From MD308 sp051888795 (GTDB lineage Bacteria; Bacillota; Clostridia; Lachnospirales; Lachnospiraceae), in the NCBI GenBank assembly GCA_051888795.1, contig JBJFCD010000093.1, positions 1-15,078 of the forward strand: a stretch of DNA of 15,078 nt, given 5' to 3'. Below, piece by piece: positions 7,425 to 14,868 of the stretch. The notes under the pieces were generated by a model. That model did no database searches. It had not been told where the DNA came from and was given only the letters and a program-made list of their open reading frames with translations. Every line of letters begins with the position of its first letter. Position 1 is the first letter of the stretch. Position numbers and translations under genes: made by a program.

Positions 7425-7433
7425 ATTATAACA
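7425..7433 (-). promoter_or_regulatory. Extended -10 promoter element for the acidic-tail protein gene
   Basis: The minus strand reads TGTTATAAT, a perfect TATAAT (7425-7430) with the TGn extension. No good -35 is seen at the right distance, which is acceptable for an extended -10. It lies 47 bases upstream of the ATG at 7377. Confidence 0.5.
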
Positions 7434-7491
7434 TTAACTCGAAAAGAATACTATCATTTTATTCAAAAACTTTGAACTTAAAAAGAAAGAC

Positions 7492-7965
7492 TTAGAAAGA
7501 AAGTTCTGATTCATTTTCAAAAAGCCATGCAAGAAATCCTTCACATCCTTCCAGGACATCCTCATAAGTCTGGTCAAAATTCCCCGTATACCAAGGATCC
7601 GCAATATCTCTGTCAGAACCAGCAAAACTTAACAGTTTATATACTTTCTTGTCCGGATCTCCTTTTAGCATCCTGTTAAGATTTCTAATATTCCACGTAT
7701 CCATGCCAATGATATAATCAAAATTCTTATAATCACTCCATGTAATCTGTGAAGCTCTATGAGGGATTACCGGAATTCCTACTTCCTGCATCTTTCTTAT
7801 CGTCCCCCGGTGCGGAGGATTCCCGATCTCCTCGGTGCTGGTAGCACGGGAATCAATGCAAAAAGAATCCGAAATTCCTAATTTATTAACTTTGTCTTGT
7901 AAGACAAACTGACTCATAGTGCTACGGCAGATGTTGCCGTGGCAGATGAATAATACCTTGATCAT
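7492..7965 (-). CDS. Low-molecular-weight protein-tyrosine phosphatase
   Basis: A 157-residue cytoplasmic phosphatase, the usual length for the family. The P-loop CHGNICRS has the CX5R signature, with nucleophile C8 and R14 and the second cysteine C13 typical of the family. The general acid is D123 in the ADPWYTG segment (DP motif). It hydrolyses phosphotyrosine or small aryl phosphates through a cysteinyl-phosphate intermediate. No tyrosine kinase or polysaccharide genes are adjacent, so the physiological substrate is open; these enzymes also act in arginine dephosphorylation or stress responses in Firmicutes. The RBS (AGAGG, 10 bases upstream) is modest. The gene is followed by 114 bases before the acidic-tail gene start, with only a weak A/T hairpin, so it is probably its own transcription unit. 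Confidence 0.95.
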   Translation of the reverse strand: MIKVLFICHGNICRSTMSQFVLQDKVNKLGISDSFCIDSRATSTEEIGNPPHRGTIRKMQEVGIPVIPHRASQITWSDYKNFDYIIGMDTWNIRNLNRMLKGDPDKKVYKLLSFAGSDRDIADPWYTGNFDQTYEDVLEGCEGFLAWLFENESELSF

Positions 7966-8184
7966 ATTCTTATAACCTCTTATATTTTCTTAAACCCCTT
8001 TAAAATCAAGCTTTATCGGATATTCAAGAAAACCCTTACCTCTTATATACTATCATAAAATCTTATATCTTTTTAACCGTTTGACACAATATTTGGCACA
8101 AACCAAATTATTTTGAGACACCATAATATCTACTGTTTTTTCTTGTCACAAGAGATTTGCTTTCCCTTTATTTTATTGAGTTCT
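7966..8184. other. AT-rich intergenic stretch between the phosphatase and the mobile-element debris
   Basis: No open frame of convincing composition was found on either strand. It would hold the phosphatase promoter, but no clear -35/-10 pair stands out. The only structure noted is a short tandem and inverted repeat around 8080-8108, listed separately. The stretch probably marks the boundary between conserved chromosome and the accessory region to its right. Confidence 0.5.
8080..8108. repeat. 12-bp tandem direct repeat overlapping a 6-bp inverted repeat
   Basis: TTTGACACAATA (8080-8091) is followed directly by TTTGGCACAAAC (8092-8103), identical at 9 of 12 positions. ATTTGG (8091-8096) and CCAAAT (8103-8108) form an inverted repeat with a 6-base loop. 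It sits beside a decayed mobile-element gene, so it could be a relic of an element end; that is only a guess. Confidence 0.3.
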
Positions 8185-8328
8185 TTATAAATTAACAACC
8201 TTTTTATTCTTTTTCCTTCTCTTTAACTCGTCCTGTGCATCTTCCAATCCTAAATGTGTATATGTCCAATTTATTGGTTGCTTCTCTCTCCAATTACTTT
8301 CCTCCCTTGAATATTCTTTTGAACACAT
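8185..8328 (-). CDS. Possible 47-residue ORF overlapping the 3' end of the DnaC-like pseudogene
   Basis: This frame runs from an ATG at 8328 to a TAA at 8185-8187. Its protein-like C-terminal part contains NWTYTHLGLEDAQDEL followed by a basic KRRKKNKK stretch. It overlaps the last 35 bases of the DnaC-like reading frame in another frame, as small genes in phage and conjugative-element replication modules often do. No clear RBS precedes the ATG. I do not recognise the product. It may be a remnant of a gene downstream of dnaC in the same lost element, or a chance frame. Confidence 0.3.
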   Translation of the reverse strand: MCSKEYSREESNWREKQPINWTYTHLGLEDAQDELKRRKKNKKVVNL

Positions 8329-8857
8329 TCATCTTCTTCTGATGAATCACGAGACAAACATTTGATCCTGTGAACTGAACCGGTATACACATCTCCAATA
8401 CTCTGACATAGATACGTTTGTGGACCAGATCCAGAGGGAACTTCAATTCCTACAGTGAAAGGTTTGTGGTGACAATCGTTGGCTTACCGCTTTCGTATCG
8501 GGCATTGATCACTCGGAACACCGTTTCCAGTCCAAACTCTGAACTACGCTCCATGCCAAGATCATCAAAGATGACCAGCTCATACCTTGCGATGTCCCCA
8601 CAAAGTTCCTTTCTGTTTTCCCAGCTCATGTTCAGGAAATCTCCCATATTTCGCATCAGAACAGAGATCCCTTGTTCCATCAACGCATTGACAATGCAAG
8701 CAACGGTAAAAAGAACCCACTCAATAACAGTTAACAGTGTTGATTTTCCACTGGCACCAGCTCCAAGAATGCAGATTACTCGTTGTTCTAAAGGAAAAGT
8801 AAACTTTGCAGATTGAATACCACTAAAGTTTTCAGTCTCAACAGATGACATCATCAT
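8294..8857 (-). pseudogene. Hybrid remnant: start of an SMC/OLD-like ATPase joined to a nonsense-mutated DnaC-like replication ATPase
   Basis: From the ATG at 8857 the first 50 codons encode ENFSGIQSAKFTFP and then GAGASGKSTLLTVIEWVLF, a Walker A context typical of RecF/SMC/OLD-type ATPases. At about 8708 the sequence changes to the middle of a DnaC/IstB-type helicase loader (ACIVNALMEQGISVLM, then Walker B ELVIFDDLGMERS, then GKPTIVTTNLSL). That part seems internally shortened after GDFLN. A TAG at 8450-8452 stops the frame, yet the same frame continues as ELKFPLDLVHKRIYVRVLEM up to a TAA at 8294-8296. This is the expected C-terminus of such loaders in phages and conjugative elements. The gene thus carries a fusion junction, a probable internal deletion and a nonsense codon. 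AGTAGG lies about 8 bases before the ATG, so a truncated 135-residue product could be made but is unlikely to function. Confidence 0.8.
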
Positions 8858-8888
8858 AAATCTTTACCTACTAAAAAGGTGATTTTTC

Positions 8889-8921
8889 AAAAACCCGGCT
8901 GCACTTCAGTACAAGCCGGGT
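8889..8921 (-). terminator. Rho-independent terminator of the restriction operon
   Basis: On the minus strand ACCCGGCT (8914-8921) and AGCCGGGT (8893-8900) form an 8-bp GC-rich stem with a 13-base loop. It is followed directly by five T residues (8889-8893, the first being the last base of the stem). It lies 56 bases after the DUF262 gene stop and before the ATPase remnant, so it closes the operon. Confidence 0.85.
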
Positions 8922-8976
8922 GTAAAACTACCAGTTTCAAATGTCTGTTACTTCCATTGTTCCAATGTCAACATTT

Positions 8977-11139
8977 TCACTCAATCAAGTACTCAGATAT
9001 ATCAATTCTTTTGAGTGTAGGCTTCGAAAGTAGCATCGTTACCTTACCATCAGGTGTTTTATGAATAACAATGTGATAATGCTTAATATTTCCATCATCA
9101 TCCAATGAGTAATTGAAGAAGGGTTTCATTTCATCAATAAAACTTTTCGGGATATCGAAGACTGTGGTCCTTTTATTTCTGCATATGAAGATAAAACGCT
9201 GATCCGTGCAGTCAGCTATCTTTTCGAAGCGGCTCGCTCGATATCCAAACCAATACTTTTCATTTTCGCCCTCTGGATACATTTTAGAAGATACGATCAC
9301 ATATCCCCTTTCTTTACCAACGGAACAATATGTATTATTTTTCTTTACAACTTCATATTCATCGGTGGAGAAAAGATCTTTCACTACCGCTTCACGAGCC
9401 ACGATATCATCGATAATCTCTTCGCTTGTCTTTGGCGCAACCTTCACATCAGGATAAGGGAATACCTCACAAATCTTTCTGATCAACTGCTCAGTTCTAT
9501 CCTCGATATGTGCAAGTGTCCACTTCTCAATAGGAATCAATTCCATGTTCATTTTGAGATGTGCTGTGCTGGCGAGAATAGCATTCTTATACTCCCATTG
9601 AAGATTGCTCATCCTACTATTATCTGATTTGGCTGCAAGAGTAAGATTTCCAAGACGATGAAGGTTCGTCAAATAGGTTTCTTCATCTGTATCCAACTCT
9701 TCAAGCCATTCCTCTGTTGCTGTCTGGGGCATCAAGTGTTCAATGCTAAGTTTTGACAAGTCAACCGGTGCAGCATTATCATTCAGTTCCAATCTATCAA
9801 AAATTATTCTAAGGGCCGGACGTTTATATACATTTGCATTAAACAAGAAATCATGCATCTGGGTATCAGTCGGCATATAACTGCCACTTGTCCCTGCATT
9901 GTTTCCAACCAGTTCCTGGTTCAAAACGGAAACGATATTATCAAAGCTACCGGCACAAACCTCGATAACTTTCTTCAATGTGGTAGGGAACAACTTAGAA
10001 ATATTCTGTGAATCCATATCGCAAATACTTCTACGGATCATAAAAGCATTTACGGCATCAATAGCTTGTCCCAAGGCATCAGCACTAATCATACCTATCG
10101 AATACAGGCGAAATAATTCCATCACCATCGAAAGAGGAATGTCAGAGTTGACTTTTCTAAAATCAGTAAGAGGCTTTTGAAGCTCTTTTTTCAATGAAGA
10201 AATCGCTAAGTTATTGATAGCATTAAAGATCTTTGCATATTCCAAGAGGTTCTTAAGCAGATCAAGCGTTGCAATTTCTTCCGTATCTACCCAGTCAACG
10301 AAGCTTCTATAAACTCCATTTTTAGGAACGAGCGAATATGTTTTTATCGCCAAATACATACGGAAAAACATTTCAAGATCTTTGGAATCTGTTGAAACAT
10401 TATCCTCAATCTTTTTCCAATAGTTAGCATAATACTGATCCTGAATATCGCTTTTCAGATTCATCAACAGGAAATTTCGGATAAGATCCGCACCCGTTAA
10501 TTTTACACCCGTAGCATTGATGCTTTCGAATATTTTCTGGGCATTGTCCTCTTCTGAAATTGGAACGCAGACAACATACAATTTATCTAGCGCAAGAAGA
10601 ATGTCGTTTGCAGTGTAACCTCTGATAATCAGACCATCGAGATACGCTTTAATATAGTTGTAATTCTTCAGAACTGTTGAATTAGGATTTTCGATGTCAG
10701 CAATTCTATCCTCAACAATACACCGATACACATCGTCATCAGAGACTAGCGGTTTCAGCTTATATTTAATTTTATCGGTATGGAAAGGATTGGTCAGATA
10801 CTGCCCTTCTAACTGCTGGACAGCATCTGCATTTCCCTCTGCCTGAAGTATGGATTTTATAGCATAGATAGTCAGAAATGTGGTGGTCAATCTCTGCTGG
10901 CCATCTATTATCGAAAACTCTCTGGTACTGAAATCAATCGACTTTTCCAGATAAATTAAAATACCTAAAAAGTGATTTTTATAATCGCCTGCAAGAACAT
11001 GCGATAAATCAGACAAGTATTGCTTAACTTCTCGCTCTGCATTCCATGTGTAGTTTCTCTGGTACACAGGAATCACGAATTGGCAACCGAGGCTTGAACG
11101 TAAGAGATCAAGCAGCCCGGCTCTTCTCGGTTCACTCAT
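8977..11139 (-). CDS. GmrSD-like DUF262-DUF1524 (HNH) nuclease
   Basis: A 720-residue protein and last gene of the restriction operon. The N-terminal DUF262 domain has the IPVYQRNYTW (23-32) and IIDGQQRLTT (77-86) signatures of the ParB-like nucleotide-binding/hydrolysing fold. A helical middle region follows, including AQKIFESINATGVKLTGADLIRN in two overlapping motifs (200-222). DUF1524 occupies about 462-560, with the His-Me finger motif IEHLMPQT (H468) and HRLGNLTL (494-501) plus N507 and N512. Residues about 575-720 form a further domain (YWFGYR, FIFICRN, YHIVI) that I cannot name. The family includes GmrSD, BrxU and SspE, which cut modified or otherwise marked phage DNA under nucleotide control. 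A perfect AAAGGAG lies 8 bases before the ATG, 18 bases after the upstream nuclease gene. The target of this protein is unknown. Confidence 0.92.
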   Translation of the reverse strand: MSEPRRAGLLDLLRSSLGCQFVIPVYQRNYTWNAEREVKQYLSDLSHVLAGDYKNHFLGILIYLEKSIDFSTREFSIIDGQQRLTTTFLTIYAIKSILQAEGNADAVQQLEGQYLTNPFHTDKIKYKLKPLVSDDDVYRCIVEDRIADIENPNSTVLKNYNYIKAYLDGLIIRGYTANDILLALDKLYVVCVPISEEDNAQKIFESINATGVKLTGADLIRNFLLMNLKSDIQDQYYANYWKKIEDNVSTDSKDLEMFFRMYLAIKTYSLVPKNGVYRSFVDWVDTEEIATLDLLKNLLEYAKIFNAINNLAISSLKKELQKPLTDFRKVNSDIPLSMVMELFRLYSIGMISADALGQAIDAVNAFMIRRSICDMDSQNISKLFPTTLKKVIEVCAGSFDNIVSVLNQELVGNNAGTSGSYMPTDTQMHDFLFNANVYKRPALRIIFDRLELNDNAAPVDLSKLSIEHLMPQTATEEWLEELDTDEETYLTNLHRLGNLTLAAKSDNSRMSNLQWEYKNAILASTAHLKMNMELIPIEKWTLAHIEDRTEQLIRKICEVFPYPDVKVAPKTSEEIIDDIVAREAVVKDLFSTDEYEVVKKNNTYCSVGKERGYVIVSSKMYPEGENEKYWFGYRASRFEKIADCTDQRFIFICRNKRTTVFDIPKSFIDEMKPFFNYSLDDDGNIKHYHIVIHKTPDGKVTMLLSKPTLKRIDISEYLIE

Positions 11140-11157
11140 TATTATGACTCCTTTGAT

Positions 11158-12396
11158 TTAGTGTAAATCTGGCAAGGAACAAATCTCTGTGATTTTCTTC
11201 CACTGAATAGTATTATCGTTGTCTACAAGACCAAGTGCATTCCATAAAATACGCTCGTACTTCAAGAACTTGACCTTGCTCTCATCTGCCTGTTGTCTAT
11301 TGGGATTACGCTTAATCAATCCTCTGTTTTCGTAATCTGATTCCATCTGAATAAGAATATGCTCAATAGTCCAATCCGGATGAGCTTGTTTTAACGTGTC
11401 AATATCAAGAATCAAGTCAAGATGATGTCCTGTGGTCAAAATCTCTTTAATAAAGTAATCAACAAATACTTTGCTATTTGGACCATTTACCAAACCAAGA
11501 TGATATAATGCAAAACCACTTTCTGTTAAAGTGTTCTCGGAATCAATTACCTGAATATGCTTCATAAAAGAAAGATAATTCTTCCTAATCGAGTTGTAAT
11601 AATTATCCCCAACAAACGAAGTATCAATAGCTTTTGTCATTAATGCATACGCAGCCAAGTGATCCATCTTTTTTGCTTTTGCAGCTGTTTTTTCAAGAAA
11701 TACAATATTTTTGGTCCCTGCGACTGTTTTAATTGGACTTCCGGAAAGGTCAAGAATGTATTCTCTACACTCAAAATCATCTTGAATACTAGGAGTGATA
11801 AACTCCCTCTTAAAGCATTCTGCAAATGGCTCTCCATCAATAACTCGCACCCGCTTAAGATAATAGTAGTGCAGAATTAGATGAAAGAGCGGTATTGGCA
11901 GATCCTGATGCTTAGCCCAGAAACGATCACTCTCAGGAGCTTTTGCTTTAGCGTTTGCGTCCTCAAGTACATCTACATTAAAAGCAAGCTCAACATCAGA
12001 TGGCTTATTGTTATCATACAAAATTAATCCAGCAGGGATTTTTCCTGAAATCTGTTTTGCATATAAATCCTTTAAAAACTCTGCCAGATTATAATCTTCA
12101 AGATATCTTGGAGCGACCAAAAAAGATATATTACTACTTTGAAGGTAAGCTATACTCTGTCCGACACCAGTGAGAATACCTCTCTTGGTTTCTGTTGGAG
12201 GCTTAAATTCGAATGATGCTATGACTTTCTTACTTGGATCATAAAAAGCCGCATCAGGAGATGGAAACTCAGCACTTGTACCCACTCGATAAAAGTCTTT
12301 TCCGTTTCCATCACCATAGCTCCATTCTGAAGTTTTGAACTTGCTCAAAACCGCATCTGTAGTGGTTTTTGCTAAAATGTGATGGTTTAATGACAT
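11158..12396 (-). CDS. Putative PD-(D/E)XK restriction endonuclease
   Basis: A 412-residue protein with no family I can name. Residues 44-86 contain a convincing PD-(D/E)XK core: D48 in FPSPDAAFYDP, then E63-x-K65 in the hydrophobic strand VIASFEFKPP, then GQSIAYL, where Q80 and Y84 form a QxxxY motif as in RecB-like nucleases. The rest is mixed alpha/beta, with a possible winged-helix part around 290-300 (LTESGFALYHLGL) that could take part in target recognition. It starts 2 bases after the methyltransferase stop, with GGAGG 7 bases upstream inside the methyltransferase gene, so the two are tightly coupled. This position and motif make it the best candidate for the cutting subunit paired with the methyltransferase. 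The nuclease reading is from motifs only. Confidence 0.75.
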   Translation of the reverse strand: MSLNHHILAKTTTDAVLSKFKTSEWSYGDGNGKDFYRVGTSAEFPSPDAAFYDPSKKVIASFEFKPPTETKRGILTGVGQSIAYLQSSNISFLVAPRYLEDYNLAEFLKDLYAKQISGKIPAGLILYDNNKPSDVELAFNVDVLEDANAKAKAPESDRFWAKHQDLPIPLFHLILHYYYLKRVRVIDGEPFAECFKREFITPSIQDDFECREYILDLSGSPIKTVAGTKNIVFLEKTAAKAKKMDHLAAYALMTKAIDTSFVGDNYYNSIRKNYLSFMKHIQVIDSENTLTESGFALYHLGLVNGPNSKVFVDYFIKEILTTGHHLDLILDIDTLKQAHPDWTIEHILIQMESDYENRGLIKRNPNRQQADESKVKFLKYERILWNALGLVDNDNTIQWKKITEICSLPDLH

Positions 12397-12398
12397 AA

Positions 12399-14597
12399 TT
12401 ATTCCTCCAGCATGGACTTCTTAGCTAATCGTGTAGTTGAATCTGCGTCCCATTCTTTGTTAACTACCGTGCGAAGTCGCTCTCCAAACGTTTGACCGAC
12501 TATGCAAGGGAATGCATTCCCGACCTGTAAGCACTGATTGATAATCGGACCAACAAACTCAAATTCATCAGGGAAGGTCTGAATGCGAGCCGCTTCTCTT
12601 ACGGTAAGTGTTCTATTCAATGTTGGATGAACTGGAAGTGCATTATGCCCAGGAACAATTGTGGGAGACGGTTTCTTTCTGTCTAGACGATAGAAAACGT
12701 GACTGAAATTGGAAACCGGCTTTCCTGTCTTTGAACCGAGCCGTAAATGCTCAGGTAATGACTCGACATCCATTTTCTTGCCTTCCTCGATATATGAGAA
12801 GCGTTCGGTTACAACTTGATTATGTCTTGGTGGTTGATGATTTTTATATTTTCCCTGTGTTTCAACCGGAATCAAATCAGTGAGTACTTCCTCTACCGTT
12901 CTGTAAGGAAGCTGCCAAGATTCAGGCTTTTCGTAATACTTTGGTTTAGGCCAAGGGAATGCCAAATCCGTCTTGGTTCCAATCAAAATAAAACGGTGTC
13001 TTAACTGAGGTGCACCATAATCAGCCGCATTGATGACTCTATGTTCAGTTCTATATCCATGCTCGTTGAAATACTCCTCAACAGCTTTTACATAATCGCC
13101 ATTTCTTGCTGACAGAATTGCTGGAACGTTTTCCATAATGAACCATGGAGCTTCGGACTTTACAACAATATTGGCAAATGCAAAAACGAGATTATTTCTC
13201 TGATCTTGCGATACATCCCAATTCTTAGTATTTACAAATCTTCTCTTGCCAAAAATAGAGAAGCCCTGGCAAGGAGGTCCTCCAACAACAAGGTCAACCC
13301 CTGCATCCTTTAGACGCTGAGCAACGATCTCTTGGTTCTCTTCTGTAGAGAGATCAATCTGCAAACACTCATGTGTAAAATTCTTTCGATAGGCCTCGAC
13401 CGCATAGTCGTTGTACTCTGCGCCTAAAACACATTCCAATCCCGCTTGCTCAAGCCCACGGGTAAAACCTCCTGCACCAGAAAACAGATCTCCAAATTTC
13501 AAAGTTGCCCTAGAGGCCTTCTTTGTGCCTACCGATAATGTGCTATCGTGGTCTTCGTGATAAAAAGATTTCTCAGGCATAATTCCCTCATATTCAATTC
13601 CTTCGAGATACTTTTTTACTGCATCTGCAAGCTTTGCTGCCATAAGAGGCGGAACCGCATTTCCTACCTGAATGCATTGAGAACGTCTATCTCCCTTGAA
13701 TATATACGAATCAGGGAAGGTCTGAATTCTTGCACCTTCCCTCGGAGTAAGACTTCTATCAAGCACTGGATGTACAGGAAGAGCATTGTTTCCAGGAACA
13801 ATGGTTGAAGATACTTTACTGCGATCAAGTCGAGTATATGTGTTGCCAAAGTTCTTGCGACGAATATCTTCTGGCAAATCCTCAGGTTTAGGTAACTTTC
13901 CACCCTCAGGTATCAACTGATATCTACGAACGACCTTTTCGGAATGCACCAACGGAATTTGATTAGGGAATTCCTCTCCCTTATCCATCAAATCATTAAT
14001 TGCCTCTCCAACATTTTTATAGGCTTTTAATGAACCATAAGAACTATCGCTATATGCAGGGAAAAGGAATTGTCGTTCTAAACGAGTGCCGAAAATGATT
14101 ATTCTTTCTCGCTTTTGAGGCACACCGTAGTTCGATGTGTCAATCAAAGCATAGTGAAGGTTGTATCCAATACCAAGGAATGCCTCAACAACCTTTTTGA
14201 AGTATCTTCCTTCAAACATGGTTCTAAGACCTTTTACATTTTCGAACAAAAAACACTCCGGCTGAATTGCATCTACGATTTTCACATAGCTTTCAAATAA
14301 TAAATTACGCGGATCTGCAGAATTCTTATTTCCCATATTGGAAAAGCCCTGGCAAGGAGGACCGCCGATAATAACGGAAACTCTCTTGTCCCCCACATAG
14401 GATCTGATGGTTTCAATGGAAAGTTTTCTAATATCCTCAAGCAAGTATGGCTCATCAGGATAATTGTATTGATGTGATTCTTGAGCTTGCGGCATAATAT
14501 CAGACGCAAACAGTCCCTTGAACCCAGCTTCCTTGAATCCAATGTCAAGTCCACCAGCACCGGTGAATAGTGATATGTAATAATATTCTTTATCCAT
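12399..14597 (-). CDS. Tandem double DNA (cytosine-5-)-methyltransferase
   Basis: A 732-residue modification enzyme made of two complete C5-methyltransferase units; normal single enzymes have about 330-420 residues. Unit 1 (about 7-335): SAM motif LFTGAGGLDIG (10-20), motif IV GPPCQGFS with nucleophile C82, motif VI ENV (119-121), motif VIII QKRER (161-165) and motif X QVGNAVPP (310-317). Unit 2 (about 367-712): LFSGAGGF (371-378), GPPCQGFS with C443, ENV (489-491), QLRHR (531-535) and QVGNAFPC (691-698). Both units keep all catalytic residues, and both share a TIVPG-x-NALPVHP block. Their target-recognition regions differ more. Two active units suggest each methylates one strand of an asymmetric site; this is inference. 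The start region is odd: AAGGA is 15 bases from the ATG and a 16-bp tandem duplication spans the start. The nuclease gene follows after 2 bases. Confidence 0.95.
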   Translation of the reverse strand: MDKEYYYISLFTGAGGLDIGFKEAGFKGLFASDIMPQAQESHQYNYPDEPYLLEDIRKLSIETIRSYVGDKRVSVIIGGPPCQGFSNMGNKNSADPRNLLFESYVKIVDAIQPECFLFENVKGLRTMFEGRYFKKVVEAFLGIGYNLHYALIDTSNYGVPQKRERIIIFGTRLERQFLFPAYSDSSYGSLKAYKNVGEAINDLMDKGEEFPNQIPLVHSEKVVRRYQLIPEGGKLPKPEDLPEDIRRKNFGNTYTRLDRSKVSSTIVPGNNALPVHPVLDRSLTPREGARIQTFPDSYIFKGDRRSQCIQVGNAVPPLMAAKLADAVKKYLEGIEYEGIMPEKSFYHEDHDSTLSVGTKKASRATLKFGDLFSGAGGFTRGLEQAGLECVLGAEYNDYAVEAYRKNFTHECLQIDLSTEENQEIVAQRLKDAGVDLVVGGPPCQGFSIFGKRRFVNTKNWDVSQDQRNNLVFAFANIVVKSEAPWFIMENVPAILSARNGDYVKAVEEYFNEHGYRTEHRVINAADYGAPQLRHRFILIGTKTDLAFPWPKPKYYEKPESWQLPYRTVEEVLTDLIPVETQGKYKNHQPPRHNQVVTERFSYIEEGKKMDVESLPEHLRLGSKTGKPVSNFSHVFYRLDRKKPSPTIVPGHNALPVHPTLNRTLTVREAARIQTFPDEFEFVGPIINQCLQVGNAFPCIVGQTFGERLRTVVNKEWDADSTTRLAKKSMLEE

Positions 14598-14607
14598 AAT
14601 ATTCTTT
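14580..14607 (-). repeat. 12-bp direct repeat with 16-bp period across the methyltransferase start codon
   Basis: AAAGAATATTAT occurs at 14596-14607 and again at 14580-14591. The first copy contains the start of the annotated ATG (14595-14597). An ATG at 14613 would read MSKEYYG and then stop, closely resembling the real N-terminus MDKEYYY. The 16-base shift therefore puts the older-looking start out of frame, as after a duplication. A longer version of this small frame runs 14590-14625 (MKERMSKEYYG) and ends within the methyltransferase start. Confidence 0.6.
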
Positions 14608-14638
14608 GGACATCCTTTCTTTCATATTTGCGTCTGTT

Positions 14639-14830
14639 TTAGATGGCACTACCGCCGCTCTTGACCCATTCATCTAATTCCGAGCGCAAGAACTTCCATT
14701 GTTTCCCAATTTTTCTTGCTGGAATACCTTTATTCTTCTTTATCCAATCGCGAATCGTAACTGGCTTTACACCCAAATGTTCGGCAGCTTCTTCTATTCC
14801 TATCCATTTTTCGTTGTTTTCTTCGTTCAT
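14639..14830 (-). CDS. Excisionase-type helix-turn-helix DNA-binding protein, probable operon regulator
   Basis: A 63-residue protein that is almost entirely a MerR-like HTH_17 (excisionase family) domain. It has a leading strand WIGIEEAAEHLGV, recognition helix KPVTIRDWIKKNK (22-34) and wing IPARKIGKQWKFLRSELDEWV (36-56). AGAGG lies 7 bases before the ATG. It is the first gene of the restriction operon, 41 bases before the methyltransferase. Small DNA-binding proteins at this place in restriction-modification operons often control expression so that methylation is established before cutting. It could alternatively be a leftover excisionase of a mobile element. No integrase is visible within the window, which favours the regulator reading. 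Confidence 0.88.
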   Translation of the reverse strand: MNEENNEKWIGIEEAAEHLGVKPVTIRDWIKKNKGIPARKIGKQWKFLRSELDEWVKSGGSAI

Positions 14831-14868
14831 GCTCTCACCTCTTAAAGAATAGTCTACAAAACAATAAT

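Noticed and set aside
7445..7491. Terminator after the tyrosine phosphatase (TTCAAA/TTTGAA)
   Set aside because: The 6-bp stem is AT-rich and has no T run, too weak to call.
8294..8710. Reading the DnaC-like remnant as IstB of an IS21 element, which would match the IS21-like end at the right
   Set aside because: The TTNLSL-ELKFPLDLVHKRIYVRVLEM pattern fits DnaC-type loaders of phages and conjugative elements better than IstB, and no istA trace lies beside it.
8930..8976. Short frames just after the DUF262 gene (for example MLTLEQWK)
   Set aside because: They are too short to support and sit between the stop codon and the terminator.
8977..14830. BREX, DISARM or Dnd/Ssp system
   Set aside because: There is no PglX/PglZ-like, DrmAB-like or DndA-E/SspA-D gene; only the GmrSD-like fold is shared.
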